Shown: in pieces, positions 18,080 through 26,256 of the stretch
How the letters are laid out: every line of letters starts with the position of its first letter
Numbering within the stretch: the stretch's first letter is position 1
NCBI GenBank assembly: GCA_965232455.1
Contig: OZ246981.1
Location: 4,960,001 to 5,024,000 of the forward strand
Length of the DNA: 64,000 bases
Direction: 5' to 3'
Source: JBFGFX01 sp965232455
GTDB taxonomy: Bacteria > Pseudomonadota > Gammaproteobacteria > Steroidobacterales > Woeseiaceae
Notes under the pieces: model-generated
Database searches by the model: none
What the model saw: only the letters and a program-made list of their open reading frames with translations
Told to the model about the DNA's origin: nothing
Program-made: the position numbers and the translations under genes

Positions 18080-18688
18080 TCAGACCTCCTCGAGAATCGG
18101 CAAATCGGCGAAGCCAACGACGTCCCGATCGGCCGCGGCGTGAAAGTCGTAGCGGTTGTCGCGAATCGCTTCGAGAAGCTGCCGGTATCCGTCGGCGTGC
18201 GGCCTGACCAGGTCCGCGGCGGGTGCGTGCAGGGATGAAAACAAAAAGTATGGCGGTGTGAACGCCATTTGACACAGCCGCGCCGTCTGCTCCAGAGGCG
18301 TGAGAAAAGTCCGCACTGGGTAGTGCTGGTATCCGCTGGACGCGTACGCGTCGCGCGGCCCGGCGGCCGTGACCGCCAGCATCAGCCGCTTGCCCTTGAG
18401 CTTGTCGCCGCCGGTACCGTATGCGAAGCCGTACTCGAGCACCAGGTCCTGCCATTCCTTGATCAGCGAGGGTGTTGAATACCAGAACATCGGGAACTGG
18501 AAAAGAATGACTTCGTGATCGAGCAACCGTTGCTGCTCCAGATCGACGTCGATCTCGAAACGCGGATATTCGGCGTACAGGTCGACGATCGTAATGTTTT
18601 CGACACGTCGCGCCTGCGCGAGCATTTGCTTGTTGGCATTCGAGTATTTGTGACCCGGATGGGCGTAATAGACGAGCAGGTCGGCCAT
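18080..18688 (-). CDS. NAD(P)H-dependent oxidoreductase, Kef ancillary (KefF/KefG-like)
   Basis: A 202-residue flavodoxin-fold quinone oxidoreductase. FMN-binding starts in LLVYYAHPGHKYSNANK, with the QFPMFWYSTPSLIKEWQD loop and a GPRDAYASSGYQHYPVRTFLTPLEQTA segment typical of KefF/KefG. Its stop lies three bases before the antiporter start, matching the known kefFC and kefGB arrangements, where the protein is needed for full antiporter activity. The ATG at 18688 is favoured as it begins at the fold; an in-frame ATG at 18712 lacks a ribosome binding site. Confidence 0.88.
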   Translation of the reverse strand: MADLLVYYAHPGHKYSNANKQMLAQARRVENITIVDLYAEYPRFEIDVDLEQQRLLDHEVILFQFPMFWYSTPSLIKEWQDLVLEYGFAYGTGGDKLKGKRLMLAVTAAGPRDAYASSGYQHYPVRTFLTPLEQTARLCQMAFTPPYFLFSSLHAPAADLVRPHADGYRQLLEAIRDNRYDFHAAADRDVVGFADLPILEEV

Positions 18689-18908
18689 GAAAAGTTGTCG
18701 TCCCGGCTGCATAAAGCGCTGAGTGAAAAAAGGGTTTCTACCACGCATGCCGCCCGCGTTACAGTGCCCGGTCGAAGATCGGCTCGTCAGCGAGCCTGAC
18801 CGAGGAAGCCGTTCACAACAGGCTCCGGCGATCGATTGCCGGTCCGCCCTTCGTTTGATGGAGATTCCAGCCGGAGACGGCGGCGGTTACCCTGACGGCG
18901 CAGGCGAA

Positions 18909-19328
18909 TCAGGCACCGAGTAATGGAAGGTGTTTCAGCTTGTGGTATCGGAGCGATAACGCGATGCAGTGTTTCAACGCTTCTGTCGGCACGGCGTCGT
19001 TTTCCTGAAATACGATAGCCCTGTTGCCTTCGTACCTGAACGCATCCGAATAAATCTCCCTGAACGTGTCCACCAGTTTGGTATTGCAGTTGAAGTAGAT
19101 GGCATAACATTCGGGATTCGACGGCTTCCAGTCTATTCTTACCGTGCTGCCGCTTCGCGTCGAATAGCTCGGCTCTCCCCACTTCAGCGTCTCTTCCAGA
19201 TCGCCAATGTCCGCGGTATTCGACGCCACATCGAGTATCAGGCTGCGAAAGTGCATCAGTTTCCGGCGCACGTCCTCCGGATACGACTGGAACTTTCTGG
19301 AAACGTCCGGGTTTTTGATGTCGGTCAC
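18909..19328 (-). CDS. DUF1801 family protein
   Basis: A 139-residue cytosolic protein with the DUF1801 pattern: YPEDVRRKLMHFRSLILDVA, LEETLKWGEPSYST, then CYAIYFNCNTKLVDTFREIY. The longer frame runs to 19703 through the histidine kinase gene and is not credible; the GTG at 19328 follows CGGAG and precedes the conserved part. Members are thought related to YdhG-type proteins and have no established function. It lies 73 bases downstream of the sensor kinase on the same strand and may be co-transcribed. Confidence 0.78.
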   Translation of the reverse strand: MTDIKNPDVSRKFQSYPEDVRRKLMHFRSLILDVASNTADIGDLEETLKWGEPSYSTRSGSTVRIDWKPSNPECYAIYFNCNTKLVDTFREIYSDAFRYEGNRAIVFQENDAVPTEALKHCIALSLRYHKLKHLPLLGA

Positions 19329-19401
19329 GAAACGAATTCTCCGTAAGCCGGCTCGAAAAAAGGCCGGTAGATCCGAATCGCCTTTTGTTGCGTGCTTATC
19401 C

Positions 19402-20703
19402 TCAAACCCGCACCGATGAATCTCGCCAGCGCAGCACGAAACGGGCGCCGCCGAGTTCCTTGGACCTGTCGACTTCGATACTTCCGCCGTGTAACGCGGC
19501 GATGCGCGAGACAATCGCGAGTCCCAGCCCATAGCCGCCCGTGTCGCGGTTGCGGCTGTCGTCCAGTCGCGTGAATGCCTTGAACACGCTCTCCCGTTCG
19601 GCTTCCGGGACGCCGCTACCGTCATCGTGTACTTCGATTCTGAAGGCGCTGTCATCGGCCGCAACGACGCACTGGATTTCGCGTTCGGCGTGGCGACTCG
19701 CATTGCTCAACAAGTTGCTCAGTGCCAGACTCATCAGGCTCGGGTCCATGTTCGCTTCGGCGAGGTCGTCACTTTTTATCACCGTCAGCGAGTTGGCCGG
19801 GTGATGCACTTTTTCCCGGATTTCCGCCAGCCAGCCGTCGATGGGTACGGTCTGCCAGTGCATGCGCAGGTCCGGGTGATCCAGGCGAGCGTAACTGAGC
19901 ATCGTGGCGATGAGCCGGTCGATCTCCTGGACGTCGTTGTCGAGCGCGTCGAGCTGCTCGCGCAGCCTGCTTTTGTCCGGTTCGTTGCGGATGACGGCCA
20001 GTGCAAAACGGATGCGCGCGAGCGGCGTCCGCATCTCGTGGGACAGTGCGGCGATCAGCTCTTTTTGGCTCTGGATGAGCCCGCTGATGCGCACGGACAT
20101 CTCGTCGAGATGGCTGGCGAGTTCGGTCAGCCGGGTGGTGTGGTCCGCGGTCGACAGCGGTTGCCGGTAGTCCGCCGCGAACCGCTGGGCCGCCGACGTG
20201 ATGAGATTGAGGTCCTTGAGGAGCGGGTTCAGCCAAAGACCGACGACCACGAATATGGACAGGTAAAACAGCGGCGGCACCAGTCGTAGCAACAGACTCT
20301 CGTGCTCGGCCTCCACGGGTCCGAGGTAAATGAGGCGACCGATGGACGGCGCGTCGAAAAGAAAAACCTGGCCGCCATCTTCGTCCACGAGCGTCTCCAC
20401 GGAACGCACCGGGTCCGTGCCCATGGCGATGTCGTCCCGGTCTAGCAGTTTCACTTCGAGTCCGAGTGATTCCGTCAGCTGCTGCGCGACCTGATCCTGT
20501 TCGCTTTCGGAAACGCCGGCCAGGCGCGCTTCGATGAGCGTCAGGCTGGACGCCAGCCACACGTCGCTATCGGGGGCCAGCGACGACTGCAGGCGGCTGA
20601 AGCCGAAGTCGAGAACCGCCGCGACCGACAGCAAGCCGATGACGAGAAACAGGTAGGAACGAAAAAGCAGTCGGCGGTGTTGTCCCAGCCATGCACGGAT
20701 CAC
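19402..20703 (-). CDS. Two-component sensor histidine kinase
   Basis: A 433-residue inner-membrane kinase resembling RstB. There is one helix near residues 13-35 (LFRSYLFLVIGLLSVAAVL), a periplasmic domain of about 100 residues, a second helix (LFYLSIFVVVGLWL), a HAMP-like linker, the H-box ALSHEMRTPLARIRFAL, an N-box (LSNLLSNASRHA), and G-boxes (DDGSGVP, GGYGLGLAIV). The start is GTG at 20703, overlapping the response regulator stop (GTGA). Located after MipA, DUF3019 and the regulator, it probably senses an envelope signal. Confidence 0.9.
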   Translation of the reverse strand: MIRAWLGQHRRLLFRSYLFLVIGLLSVAAVLDFGFSRLQSSLAPDSDVWLASSLTLIEARLAGVSESEQDQVAQQLTESLGLEVKLLDRDDIAMGTDPVRSVETLVDEDGGQVFLFDAPSIGRLIYLGPVEAEHESLLLRLVPPLFYLSIFVVVGLWLNPLLKDLNLITSAAQRFAADYRQPLSTADHTTRLTELASHLDEMSVRISGLIQSQKELIAALSHEMRTPLARIRFALAVIRNEPDKSRLREQLDALDNDVQEIDRLIATMLSYARLDHPDLRMHWQTVPIDGWLAEIREKVHHPANSLTVIKSDDLAEANMDPSLMSLALSNLLSNASRHAEREIQCVVAADDSAFRIEVHDDGSGVPEAERESVFKAFTRLDDSRNRDTGGYGLGLAIVSRIAALHGGSIEVDRSKELGGARFVLRWRDSSVRV

Positions 20704-21416
20704 GCCGTCGTATCCCACGCGTCGGGAACCAGAAGATAACCCTTGCCCCAGACGGTCTTGATCCGTTCGGGTTTTGTTGCGCTGTCGTTGAGTTTGCGGC
20801 GGAGTTTGGAGATTCGGCCGTCGATCGAACGATCGAGCCCATCGTATTCGATGCCGCGCATCGAACGAAATATCTCCTTGCGACTCAGCACCTTGCCTGC
20901 GCAACGCGCGAGCAGGTACAACAACTCGAATTCCTGGGTCGTAAGATTGACGCGTTTGCCGTCGAGCCAGACTTCATGGGATGCGTCGCTGATGCGCAGT
21001 TCACCCATGACGATGTCGGCGGCGGAGTCCTGCAGCGGCCGCTCCTCCACGCGGCGCAGGTGCGCGCGGGTTCGCGCCAGCAGGACCATGGGATCCACGG
21101 GTTTGGATACGTAGTCGTCCGCGCCCGCTTCCAGTCCGATCACCTGATCGATATCGGAATCGCGCGCCGTAAAAATCAGGATCGGTCCCGTGAAGATTTG
21201 CCGCAGCTCGCGGCACAGGCTCAAGCCGTCGGCGCCGGGCAGCATCAGATCGAGCAGCACGACGCGCGGTCTCGCGTCCCTGAAGTGCGCCACCGCCCGA
21301 TCGCCGCGCGGTTCGATTTCCACGCTGAGGCCGTTTTGACGAAAGTACTCGGCGGTCAGATCGGCGAGACGCCGGTCGTCCTCGATGAGCAATATGTCTA
21401 CCGCTTGTTCACTCAA
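20700..21416 (-). CDS. Two-component response regulator, OmpR/PhoB family
   Basis: A 238-residue regulator with an N-terminal receiver domain (acidic pocket IEDD, phosphoacceptor in VVLLDLMLPGADG, Lys in VSKPVDP) and a C-terminal winged helix (LTTQEFELLYLLARCAGKVLSRKEIF, then VWGKGYLLVP). The most reasonable start is a TTG at 21416 that overlaps the stop of the DUF3019 gene (TTGA); a GTG twelve bases upstream is the alternative. It is paired with the downstream kinase and may act at the inverted repeat at 22752-22793. Confidence 0.9.
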   Translation of the reverse strand: MSEQAVDILLIEDDRRLADLTAEYFRQNGLSVEIEPRGDRAVAHFRDARPRVVLLDLMLPGADGLSLCRELRQIFTGPILIFTARDSDIDQVIGLEAGADDYVSKPVDPMVLLARTRAHLRRVEERPLQDSAADIVMGELRISDASHEVWLDGKRVNLTTQEFELLYLLARCAGKVLSRKEIFRSMRGIEYDGLDRSIDGRISKLRRKLNDSATKPERIKTVWGKGYLLVPDAWDTTA

Positions 21417-21811
21417 AGCAAATCCCACACGTGCCGCGACCGTCGCCGGCGCCGCCGGTCGTCGCTGTCCATGCGCAGCACCTCGACGGTGACGGTGTCG
21501 AGTGGCGCGCCGCCGCTCTCGTTGATCCAAAAACTCAAATTTTCCTGCACGGACCGCTTGTCGTGCAGTTCGCCCGAACGCTGCTCCGTCCAGCAATTCA
21601 ACGGCGCGTCCTCGAGGTCGTTGAAAACGCAATAATACCCCGACTCGTCGCTCTCCCACTGCACGAGAAACGTCATTTCGCAGCCCGGCGTCCGCAGGTC
21701 GACGATGCACAGCAGCGGTTTGACGGTGATTTCCACCGGCTTGTCGGCCGTCTCATTGGCCGCCAGCGGCGGCGTCAGCAGCAGCAGGAGAATCGGGATT
21801 GCGTATTTCAC
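21413..21811 (-). CDS. DUF3019 family exported protein
   Basis: A 132-residue protein with a signal peptide (KYAIPILLLLLTPPLAANE) and the DUF3019 core (ITVKPLLCIVDLRTPGCEMTF, WESDESGYYCVFND, LNCWTEQRSGE), with four Cys likely in disulfides. The start is a GTG at 21811, one base after the upstream mipA-like gene stop. In several gammaproteobacteria a DUF3019 gene sits between MipA/OmpV and a two-component pair, as here, so a role in sensing envelope stress is likely but unproven. The C-terminus is strongly basic (DDRRRRRRSRH). Confidence 0.82.
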   Translation of the reverse strand: MKYAIPILLLLLTPPLAANETADKPVEITVKPLLCIVDLRTPGCEMTFLVQWESDESGYYCVFNDLEDAPLNCWTEQRSGELHDKRSVQENLSFWINESGGAPLDTVTVEVLRMDSDDRRRRRRSRHVWDLL

Positions 21812-21812
21812 G

Positions 21813-22652
21813 TCACCGGAACCGGTAGGACATGCCGGCAAAATAACCGACTACTTCGCGGTCTTCGACAATCGGGCTCCGCGCTGCCGCGTCATTGAGC
21901 CGCTCGTATTCCGCGGCGAGTGACATGGCCCAATTGCGGGTGAAGTGGTAGTTCGCGACCAGCTTGCCGCGAACGTTGACACCCGACCCGGCCTCGTAAA
22001 AGGGCAGCGCCGGGCCCGACTCGTTCAGGCGCACACCCCAATAATAGTTGTTCAGGTCCTCGCTCTTGTAGCTCACGCCCAGCGACGGCTCGAAGTACCA
22101 GCGCTCGCTGCGCCAGCCGAGGCCGTAGTTCAGATCGAGCTCGAAGCCGTCGTGGGTGCCGCTGACGTCGTGGTGGGCGGCAAACTGAAGAAAGCCCCAG
22201 CGGCCGTCCGATAGCAGCTCGAATCCCGCTTCGACAGCGTAGTCCCGGTCGGGCACCTCCAGCTGGACGGTTTCGGCCAATGCATCACCGGCAATCGTGA
22301 AGCGCACGAATCTCGCATCGGTCTTGCCGAAGAATATGCGGTCGCTGTTGAACCGGCCTACGAAGCTTGCGGTCAGCGCCGAGTTGTCTGCGAACGTAAA
22401 ACCGACGTCGCCGTTGTCGAAGAAGAACCGTTTCCCGAACCAGGCAATGTCGAGGTCGACGACTACCGGGATGTCGTCCGACAGCAACAGCGGGTTGCTG
22501 CGCTCACCGTAACCCAGCGCAACGCCGAGGCGCCAGGGTGACTCGGCCGCCGATGCGGTCCGCGCGGCAAACAGAAACAGGACGCCGATGAGAAACACGA
22601 TACCGATGAACGCGGTCGTGAACAGGGTCGTGCGCGATGTGCGTTTGTTCAT
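21813..22652 (-). CDS. MipA/OmpV family outer membrane protein
   Basis: A 279-residue protein with an N-terminal hydrophobic export signal (residues 10-35) and a chain of amphipathic beta strands ending in aromatic GMSYRFR, typical of outer membrane barrels. The pattern WRLGVALGYGERSNPLL, DLDIAWFGKRFFFDNGDVGF and GLGWRSERWYFEPSLGVSYK matches MipA/OmpV, a group linked to murein synthesis scaffolding, pressure and antibiotic responses. It is the first gene of the MipA - DUF3019 - regulator - kinase operon. Confidence 0.88.
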   Translation of the reverse strand: MNKRTSRTTLFTTAFIGIVFLIGVLFLFAARTASAAESPWRLGVALGYGERSNPLLLSDDIPVVVDLDIAWFGKRFFFDNGDVGFTFADNSALTASFVGRFNSDRIFFGKTDARFVRFTIAGDALAETVQLEVPDRDYAVEAGFELLSDGRWGFLQFAAHHDVSGTHDGFELDLNYGLGWRSERWYFEPSLGVSYKSEDLNNYYWGVRLNESGPALPFYEAGSGVNVRGKLVANYHFTRNWAMSLAAEYERLNDAAARSPIVEDREVVGYFAGMSYRFR

Positions 22653-22751
22653 GTCAGAGACGTCCTAGGGCCTGTTAGCGGGCCCAAGTCAAAGGTATCC
22701 GAGATTGTCTCAACGGCATGGCTGGCGGCAGATACAGAAGGTGTATGGAAT

Positions 22752-22793
22752 TTGTCGAAAAATGTACCGCAATAAACGTACAAATTTCGACAA
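22752..22793. promoter_or_regulatory. Imperfect 15-base inverted repeat in a divergent promoter region
   Basis: TTGTCGAAAAATGTA at 22752-22766 and TACAAATTTCGACAA at 22779-22793 are inverted with two mismatches and a 12-base spacer. The site lies 78 bases before the beta-propeller lipoprotein start and 100 bases before the mipA-like start, in a strikingly AT-rich patch. It is a good candidate operator for the neighbouring response regulator. Confidence 0.55.
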
Positions 22794-22870
22794 TCTTAAT
22801 AAACAGTCTGCACAGAAGAGGCACCCGTCGATGCGTAATCTGCCGGCATGGCAATTCTGGAGATAGGGAT

Positions 22871-24817
22871 ATGCTTCGTTTACTGCTTGGGATTATGTTC
22901 AGCATCGGTCTTCTGGCGTTGCCGGCCTGCGGCGGCGGCGGCTCGTCCGGCGATGAGCCGCCGCCCCCTAGAGCTCCCGGGCTATTGAGCAAGATAAGCG
23001 CCCCTGAAGACCTGGAACGCTCCATCAAGGCGGGCTTTACGACGATCCGCGGGTCGCTCGAGACGACGGCGCTTGCGGCGGACGCCGCGGGTGCAGGTGA
23101 CGGCAACTTTACCGGCACCTACACGCAGGAGGCGAACGTCGACGAGTTCGACGCAGTGCGTTACGACGGCGAACACCTGTACGTGGCGCCGAGACGCTAC
23201 GCAAGCTGCTGTTTCATCCTCGACGCGGCGGCCGCCGATGGCGCCGCGAACAGCGGCAACGATCCGGTTGCGTCTATCCGCATTCTGGCGACGGATCCCG
23301 CCGGCGGAACCGCGGCGCTGCAGAGCACCATTCCGCTGGAGGAAAACGTTTCCGTGCAGGGTATGTATCTCGCCGGTGACAGGATGCTCGCGCTGACGGC
23401 GGAGGCGTTTTACGGTGCGTACGGCGATTTATGGACGGACATTGCGATCTGGGCGCCGGAAAAGCTGGGTTTCAGCATTTATGACGTCAGCGATCCCGCG
23501 GCGCCGGAAATCGAGGTCGACGTCAGCATCGACGGGACGTTCGTGGACAGTCGTCGGATCGGTAACACGGTGTACATCGTCAGTCGCTACGTACCGTCGG
23601 TGGACGGCCTCGTGTATTACGTATCGAATGCGGCGGAGCAGGCGCAAAACGAGGCGCTCCTCGCAAACGTCTCGCTCGACGAACTGCTGCCGACGATCAG
23701 CATCGACGGCAACACGCGGGCGCTGGTCCAGCCGAATCAGTGTTTCGTTACGACCGACGGCGCCAATACGGGGTACCCGGTGATTACCAGTGTTACCGCC
23801 GTGCCCATCGACAATCCCGACGCCTTCAGCACGACCTGCTACAACGGAGAAACGTATGGGGCTTATGTGTCCGAGAACGCGTTCTATTTCTCCGAAGTGC
23901 GTGCCGACTCGGTAACCAGAAAAACGTCGACACGCATTCACAAATTCGGCGTCGGCGGCACGCCGCTCAGCTACCGCGGTTCCGCGGAAATCGACGGCCA
24001 GGTCTGGCGCGGTGGACAGGACGATTTCAGAATGAGCGAGCACAACGGCGACCTGCGGATCATGGCGTCGGAGTTCGATTGGAACGATGCCGATTTCGTG
24101 GATCATACGCTGTACGTGTTGCGCGAGTCGGCGGAAAAACTCGAACTGAGTATCGTCTCACAGCTGCCGAACGCAGAACGTCCGGCGGAGATCGGCAAGC
24201 CGAACGAGGCGCTGTTCGGCGTCCGTTTCCTGGCCGATCGCGCCTATGCGGTAACGTTCGAGCGCATTGATCCGCTGTACGTGATAGACCTCGAGGACGT
24301 GACGGACCCGAAAATTGCGGGCGAGCTGACCGTCGCGGGTTTTTCCGAGTTCCTGCATCCAGTCAGCACGGATCTGTTGCTGGGCCTGGGCACGGGCGCG
24401 AACGGGGGCGTCAAGCTGGAGCTGTTCGACGTTTCCGACATGACTCAGCCCCTGTCGCGCGGCAGCATTACACTGCCGGGCGCACACAGCGAGGCGACCT
24501 ACGACCGGCACGCGTTCACCTATCAGCCGGATGCCAACGGTGTCGACCGGATTGCGATCCCCATCAGCGGTTTCGGTTCCAGCCTGGCGCTTACTTCCTA
24601 TCAGACAGAGCTTCACCTGTTCGAGATTCGCGATAAAACAATGCCCAATCTTGCCTCGCTTCAGGAGGTTGGCGCCGTGATTCCACCGGGCCAGGAAAGC
24701 ACTTTCATCAGCCGAAGCCGCGCCTTCATCCACGACGATACGGTGTATTACGTCGGCAACGAAGACGTGTGGTCGGCGTTCTGGCAGACGTCGTCGATGA
24801 TCAACGGACCGTTCTAG
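22871..24817 (+). CDS. Secreted beta-propeller domain lipoprotein
   Basis: A 648-residue protein with a lipoprotein signal (ALPAC lipobox near residue 17) and a Gly/Ser/Pro-rich linker. The rest matches the secreted beta-propeller family (Beta_propel): YTQEANVDEFDAVRYDGEHLYVA, then repeated blades with VQGMYLAGDRMLALTAE, YDVSDPAAPEIEVDVSIDG and similar. Its function is unknown; members are thought to bind surface or cell-wall partners. The ATG at 22871 follows GGAGATAGGG and begins at the signal; the frame opens earlier at 22718 without support. It is divergent from the mipA operon. Confidence 0.87.
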   Translation: MLRLLLGIMFSIGLLALPACGGGGSSGDEPPPPRAPGLLSKISAPEDLERSIKAGFTTIRGSLETTALAADAAGAGDGNFTGTYTQEANVDEFDAVRYDGEHLYVAPRRYASCCFILDAAAADGAANSGNDPVASIRILATDPAGGTAALQSTIPLEENVSVQGMYLAGDRMLALTAEAFYGAYGDLWTDIAIWAPEKLGFSIYDVSDPAAPEIEVDVSIDGTFVDSRRIGNTVYIVSRYVPSVDGLVYYVSNAAEQAQNEALLANVSLDELLPTISIDGNTRALVQPNQCFVTTDGANTGYPVITSVTAVPIDNPDAFSTTCYNGETYGAYVSENAFYFSEVRADSVTRKTSTRIHKFGVGGTPLSYRGSAEIDGQVWRGGQDDFRMSEHNGDLRIMASEFDWNDADFVDHTLYVLRESAEKLELSIVSQLPNAERPAEIGKPNEALFGVRFLADRAYAVTFERIDPLYVIDLEDVTDPKIAGELTVAGFSEFLHPVSTDLLLGLGTGANGGVKLELFDVSDMTQPLSRGSITLPGAHSEATYDRHAFTYQPDANGVDRIAIPISGFGSSLALTSYQTELHLFEIRDKTMPNLASLQEVGAVIPPGQESTFISRSRAFIHDDTVYYVGNEDVWSAFWQTSSMINGPF

Positions 24818-24846
24818 CGTTTACGCTGGGATCAGCGACGTCGACA

Positions 24847-24884
24847 GGGGTCGGACACGGACGTCCGGCCCCGATTTATTTTCA
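24847..24884 (+). terminator. Rho-independent terminator
   Basis: Arms GGGGTCGGAC and GTCCGGCCCC pair over ten positions with one G-T wobble around a six-base loop, followed by a T-rich tail (GATTTATTTT). It ends the beta-propeller transcript. Confidence 0.75.
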
Positions 24885-25034
24885 TAGCCGCTGGAAGCCT
24901 TTCCCACCGGGTGACGGGCACTGACTTGGCGGCAGCTTCCAGCCGCCGGTTTCAAACTTCGTCACGGGTAAAGCGTTTATCGGATGCCCTCGAGTTCGGC
25001 CCCATCGACGATCGGGACGTGTAAGAATGTCGGC

Positions 25035-25634
25035 ATGGGCGGTGACCGAAAAGAGGAGCTTGCGGACCTGCTGGCAGAGGTACGCAGCTGCACGATGTGC
25101 CGATCGCTTCCGCTTGGACCCAAGCCGCTGTTGCAGATCGGGGGTTCCGCGAAAATTCTGATTGCGGGCCAGGCGCCCGGACGAAAAACGCACGAGAGCG
25201 GCGTCCCGTTCGACGATCAGTCCGGAAAACGGCTGCGAGACTGGCTGGGCGTCGACCGGGAAAGCTTCTACGACCCGAATCGGATCGCACTGCTGCCGAT
25301 GGGTTTCTGCTTTCCGGGCTCAGGCGCCAGCGGTGATCTGCCGCCGAGGGAGGAGTGCGCTCCGGCCTGGCGGAATCGGCTGTTGGCCGAGTTGCCGGAA
25401 ATCGAGCTGACGATCGTGATTGGCCGGTATGCCCAGCAGTGGCACCTCGGCGAGCGCGCCGGGAAGACGCTGACGGCGACGGTTGCCGGCTGGCGGGACT
25501 TCTGGCCTGACGTCGTTCCGATGCCGCATCCCAGCCCGCGGAACGGGATCTGGATTCGGAAAAATCCGGCGTTCGAGTCGGAACTCCTGCCCAGGCTGCG
25601 GCGGCGCGTGCGACGGATTCTGGCGGATGACTGA
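25035..25634 (+). CDS. Uracil-DNA glycosylase family protein
   Basis: A 199-residue protein of the UDG-like superfamily. Motif 1 appears as IAGQAPGRKTHESGVPFDDQSG, followed by RLRDWLGVDRESFYDP and LLPMGFCFPGSG, and motif 2 as MPHPSPRNGIW. Near the N-terminus CTMC is the only close Cys pair, so a complete four-Cys iron-sulfur site like that of family 4 is not evident. Activity on uracil in DNA is plausible but not shown for this subgroup. The ATG at 25035 is the sensible start; the ribosome binding site is weak. Confidence 0.82.
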   Translation: MGGDRKEELADLLAEVRSCTMCRSLPLGPKPLLQIGGSAKILIAGQAPGRKTHESGVPFDDQSGKRLRDWLGVDRESFYDPNRIALLPMGFCFPGSGASGDLPPREECAPAWRNRLLAELPEIELTIVIGRYAQQWHLGERAGKTLTATVAGWRDFWPDVVPMPHPSPRNGIWIRKNPAFESELLPRLRRRVRRILADD

Positions 25635-25696
25635 CGGTCCCGCCGCAACGGAAATTTTGTGATTTACGTCTTGCAAGCGTGGCGGCAAGCTGTTAC

Positions 25697-25717
25697 AAAT
25701 GAGAATCATTCTCATTT
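25697..25717. promoter_or_regulatory. Fur box
   Basis: The core TGAGAATCATTCTCA is flanked symmetrically to give a perfect 21-base palindrome around one central base, matching the Fur consensus pattern of GATAAT-type hexamers. A possible promoter (TTGCAA, 17 bases, TACAAA) runs into it, so iron-loaded Fur would block transcription of the gene that follows. Confidence 0.85.
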
Positions 25718-25734
25718 ACATTGGATTCAGGATC

Positions 25735-26235
25735 GTGAGAAACGCCGTTTGCACCTCCAACCGACTGTCGATACACGATTTCTGCCGGGGCGGCCAGCTT
25801 CTGCTCTGGGCCAGCCGCCAGTGGATGCGCGCCTACCGCCAGCGGCGAAACATCTCTCCGTGCGTCTGGCAGAGTTTTGCATGCGCCGATTTGCAGCGGG
25901 CGTATGCCGAGCTTTGCCGGATACTGGCGGTGCTTGCCTTCCGCGAGTTTCCCGCCGACGGTTTCGGCGCGCCAAACCAGGCGTCGCTGACGGTCGATGA
26001 AGCCGCATTCATGAGGATGTTCTGCGCCATCGAGGATTCGGATATTCGACGGGCGATGGACGTCATGCGCGGGAGGGCGTCTCCCGCGGTGACAAGAGCA
26101 ATGCTTCGCAGCTCGGCCTCGGTGATCATCGAGTTGCATCGGCAGGGGCAACGCATAGAATGCCGGGAAGCGAGTCGCGCAGCGTATTCGTTCCGGAACC
26201 ACGAACCCGCGTCGCCGGCTTGCGCCGTTCACTAA
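25735..26235 (+). CDS. Fur-box-controlled protein of unknown function
   Basis: A protein of about 166 residues that I do not recognise by name. It is mostly helical, with an N-terminal segment rich in Trp, Arg and Gln (FCRGGQLLLWASRQWMRAYRQRR), several Cys, and a conserved-looking LTVDEAAFMRMFCAIEDSD stretch. There is no signal peptide or membrane helix, so it is probably cytosolic. The longest frame starts at an ATG inside the Fur box (25699); the GTG at 25735 is preferred for that reason. Iron-dependent repression suggests a role in iron starvation. Confidence 0.65.
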   Translation: MRNAVCTSNRLSIHDFCRGGQLLLWASRQWMRAYRQRRNISPCVWQSFACADLQRAYAELCRILAVLAFREFPADGFGAPNQASLTVDEAAFMRMFCAIEDSDIRRAMDVMRGRASPAVTRAMLRSSASVIIELHRQGQRIECREASRAAYSFRNHEPASPACAVH

Positions 26236-26256
26236 CCGGCCCTTCCCGACGTCGTT

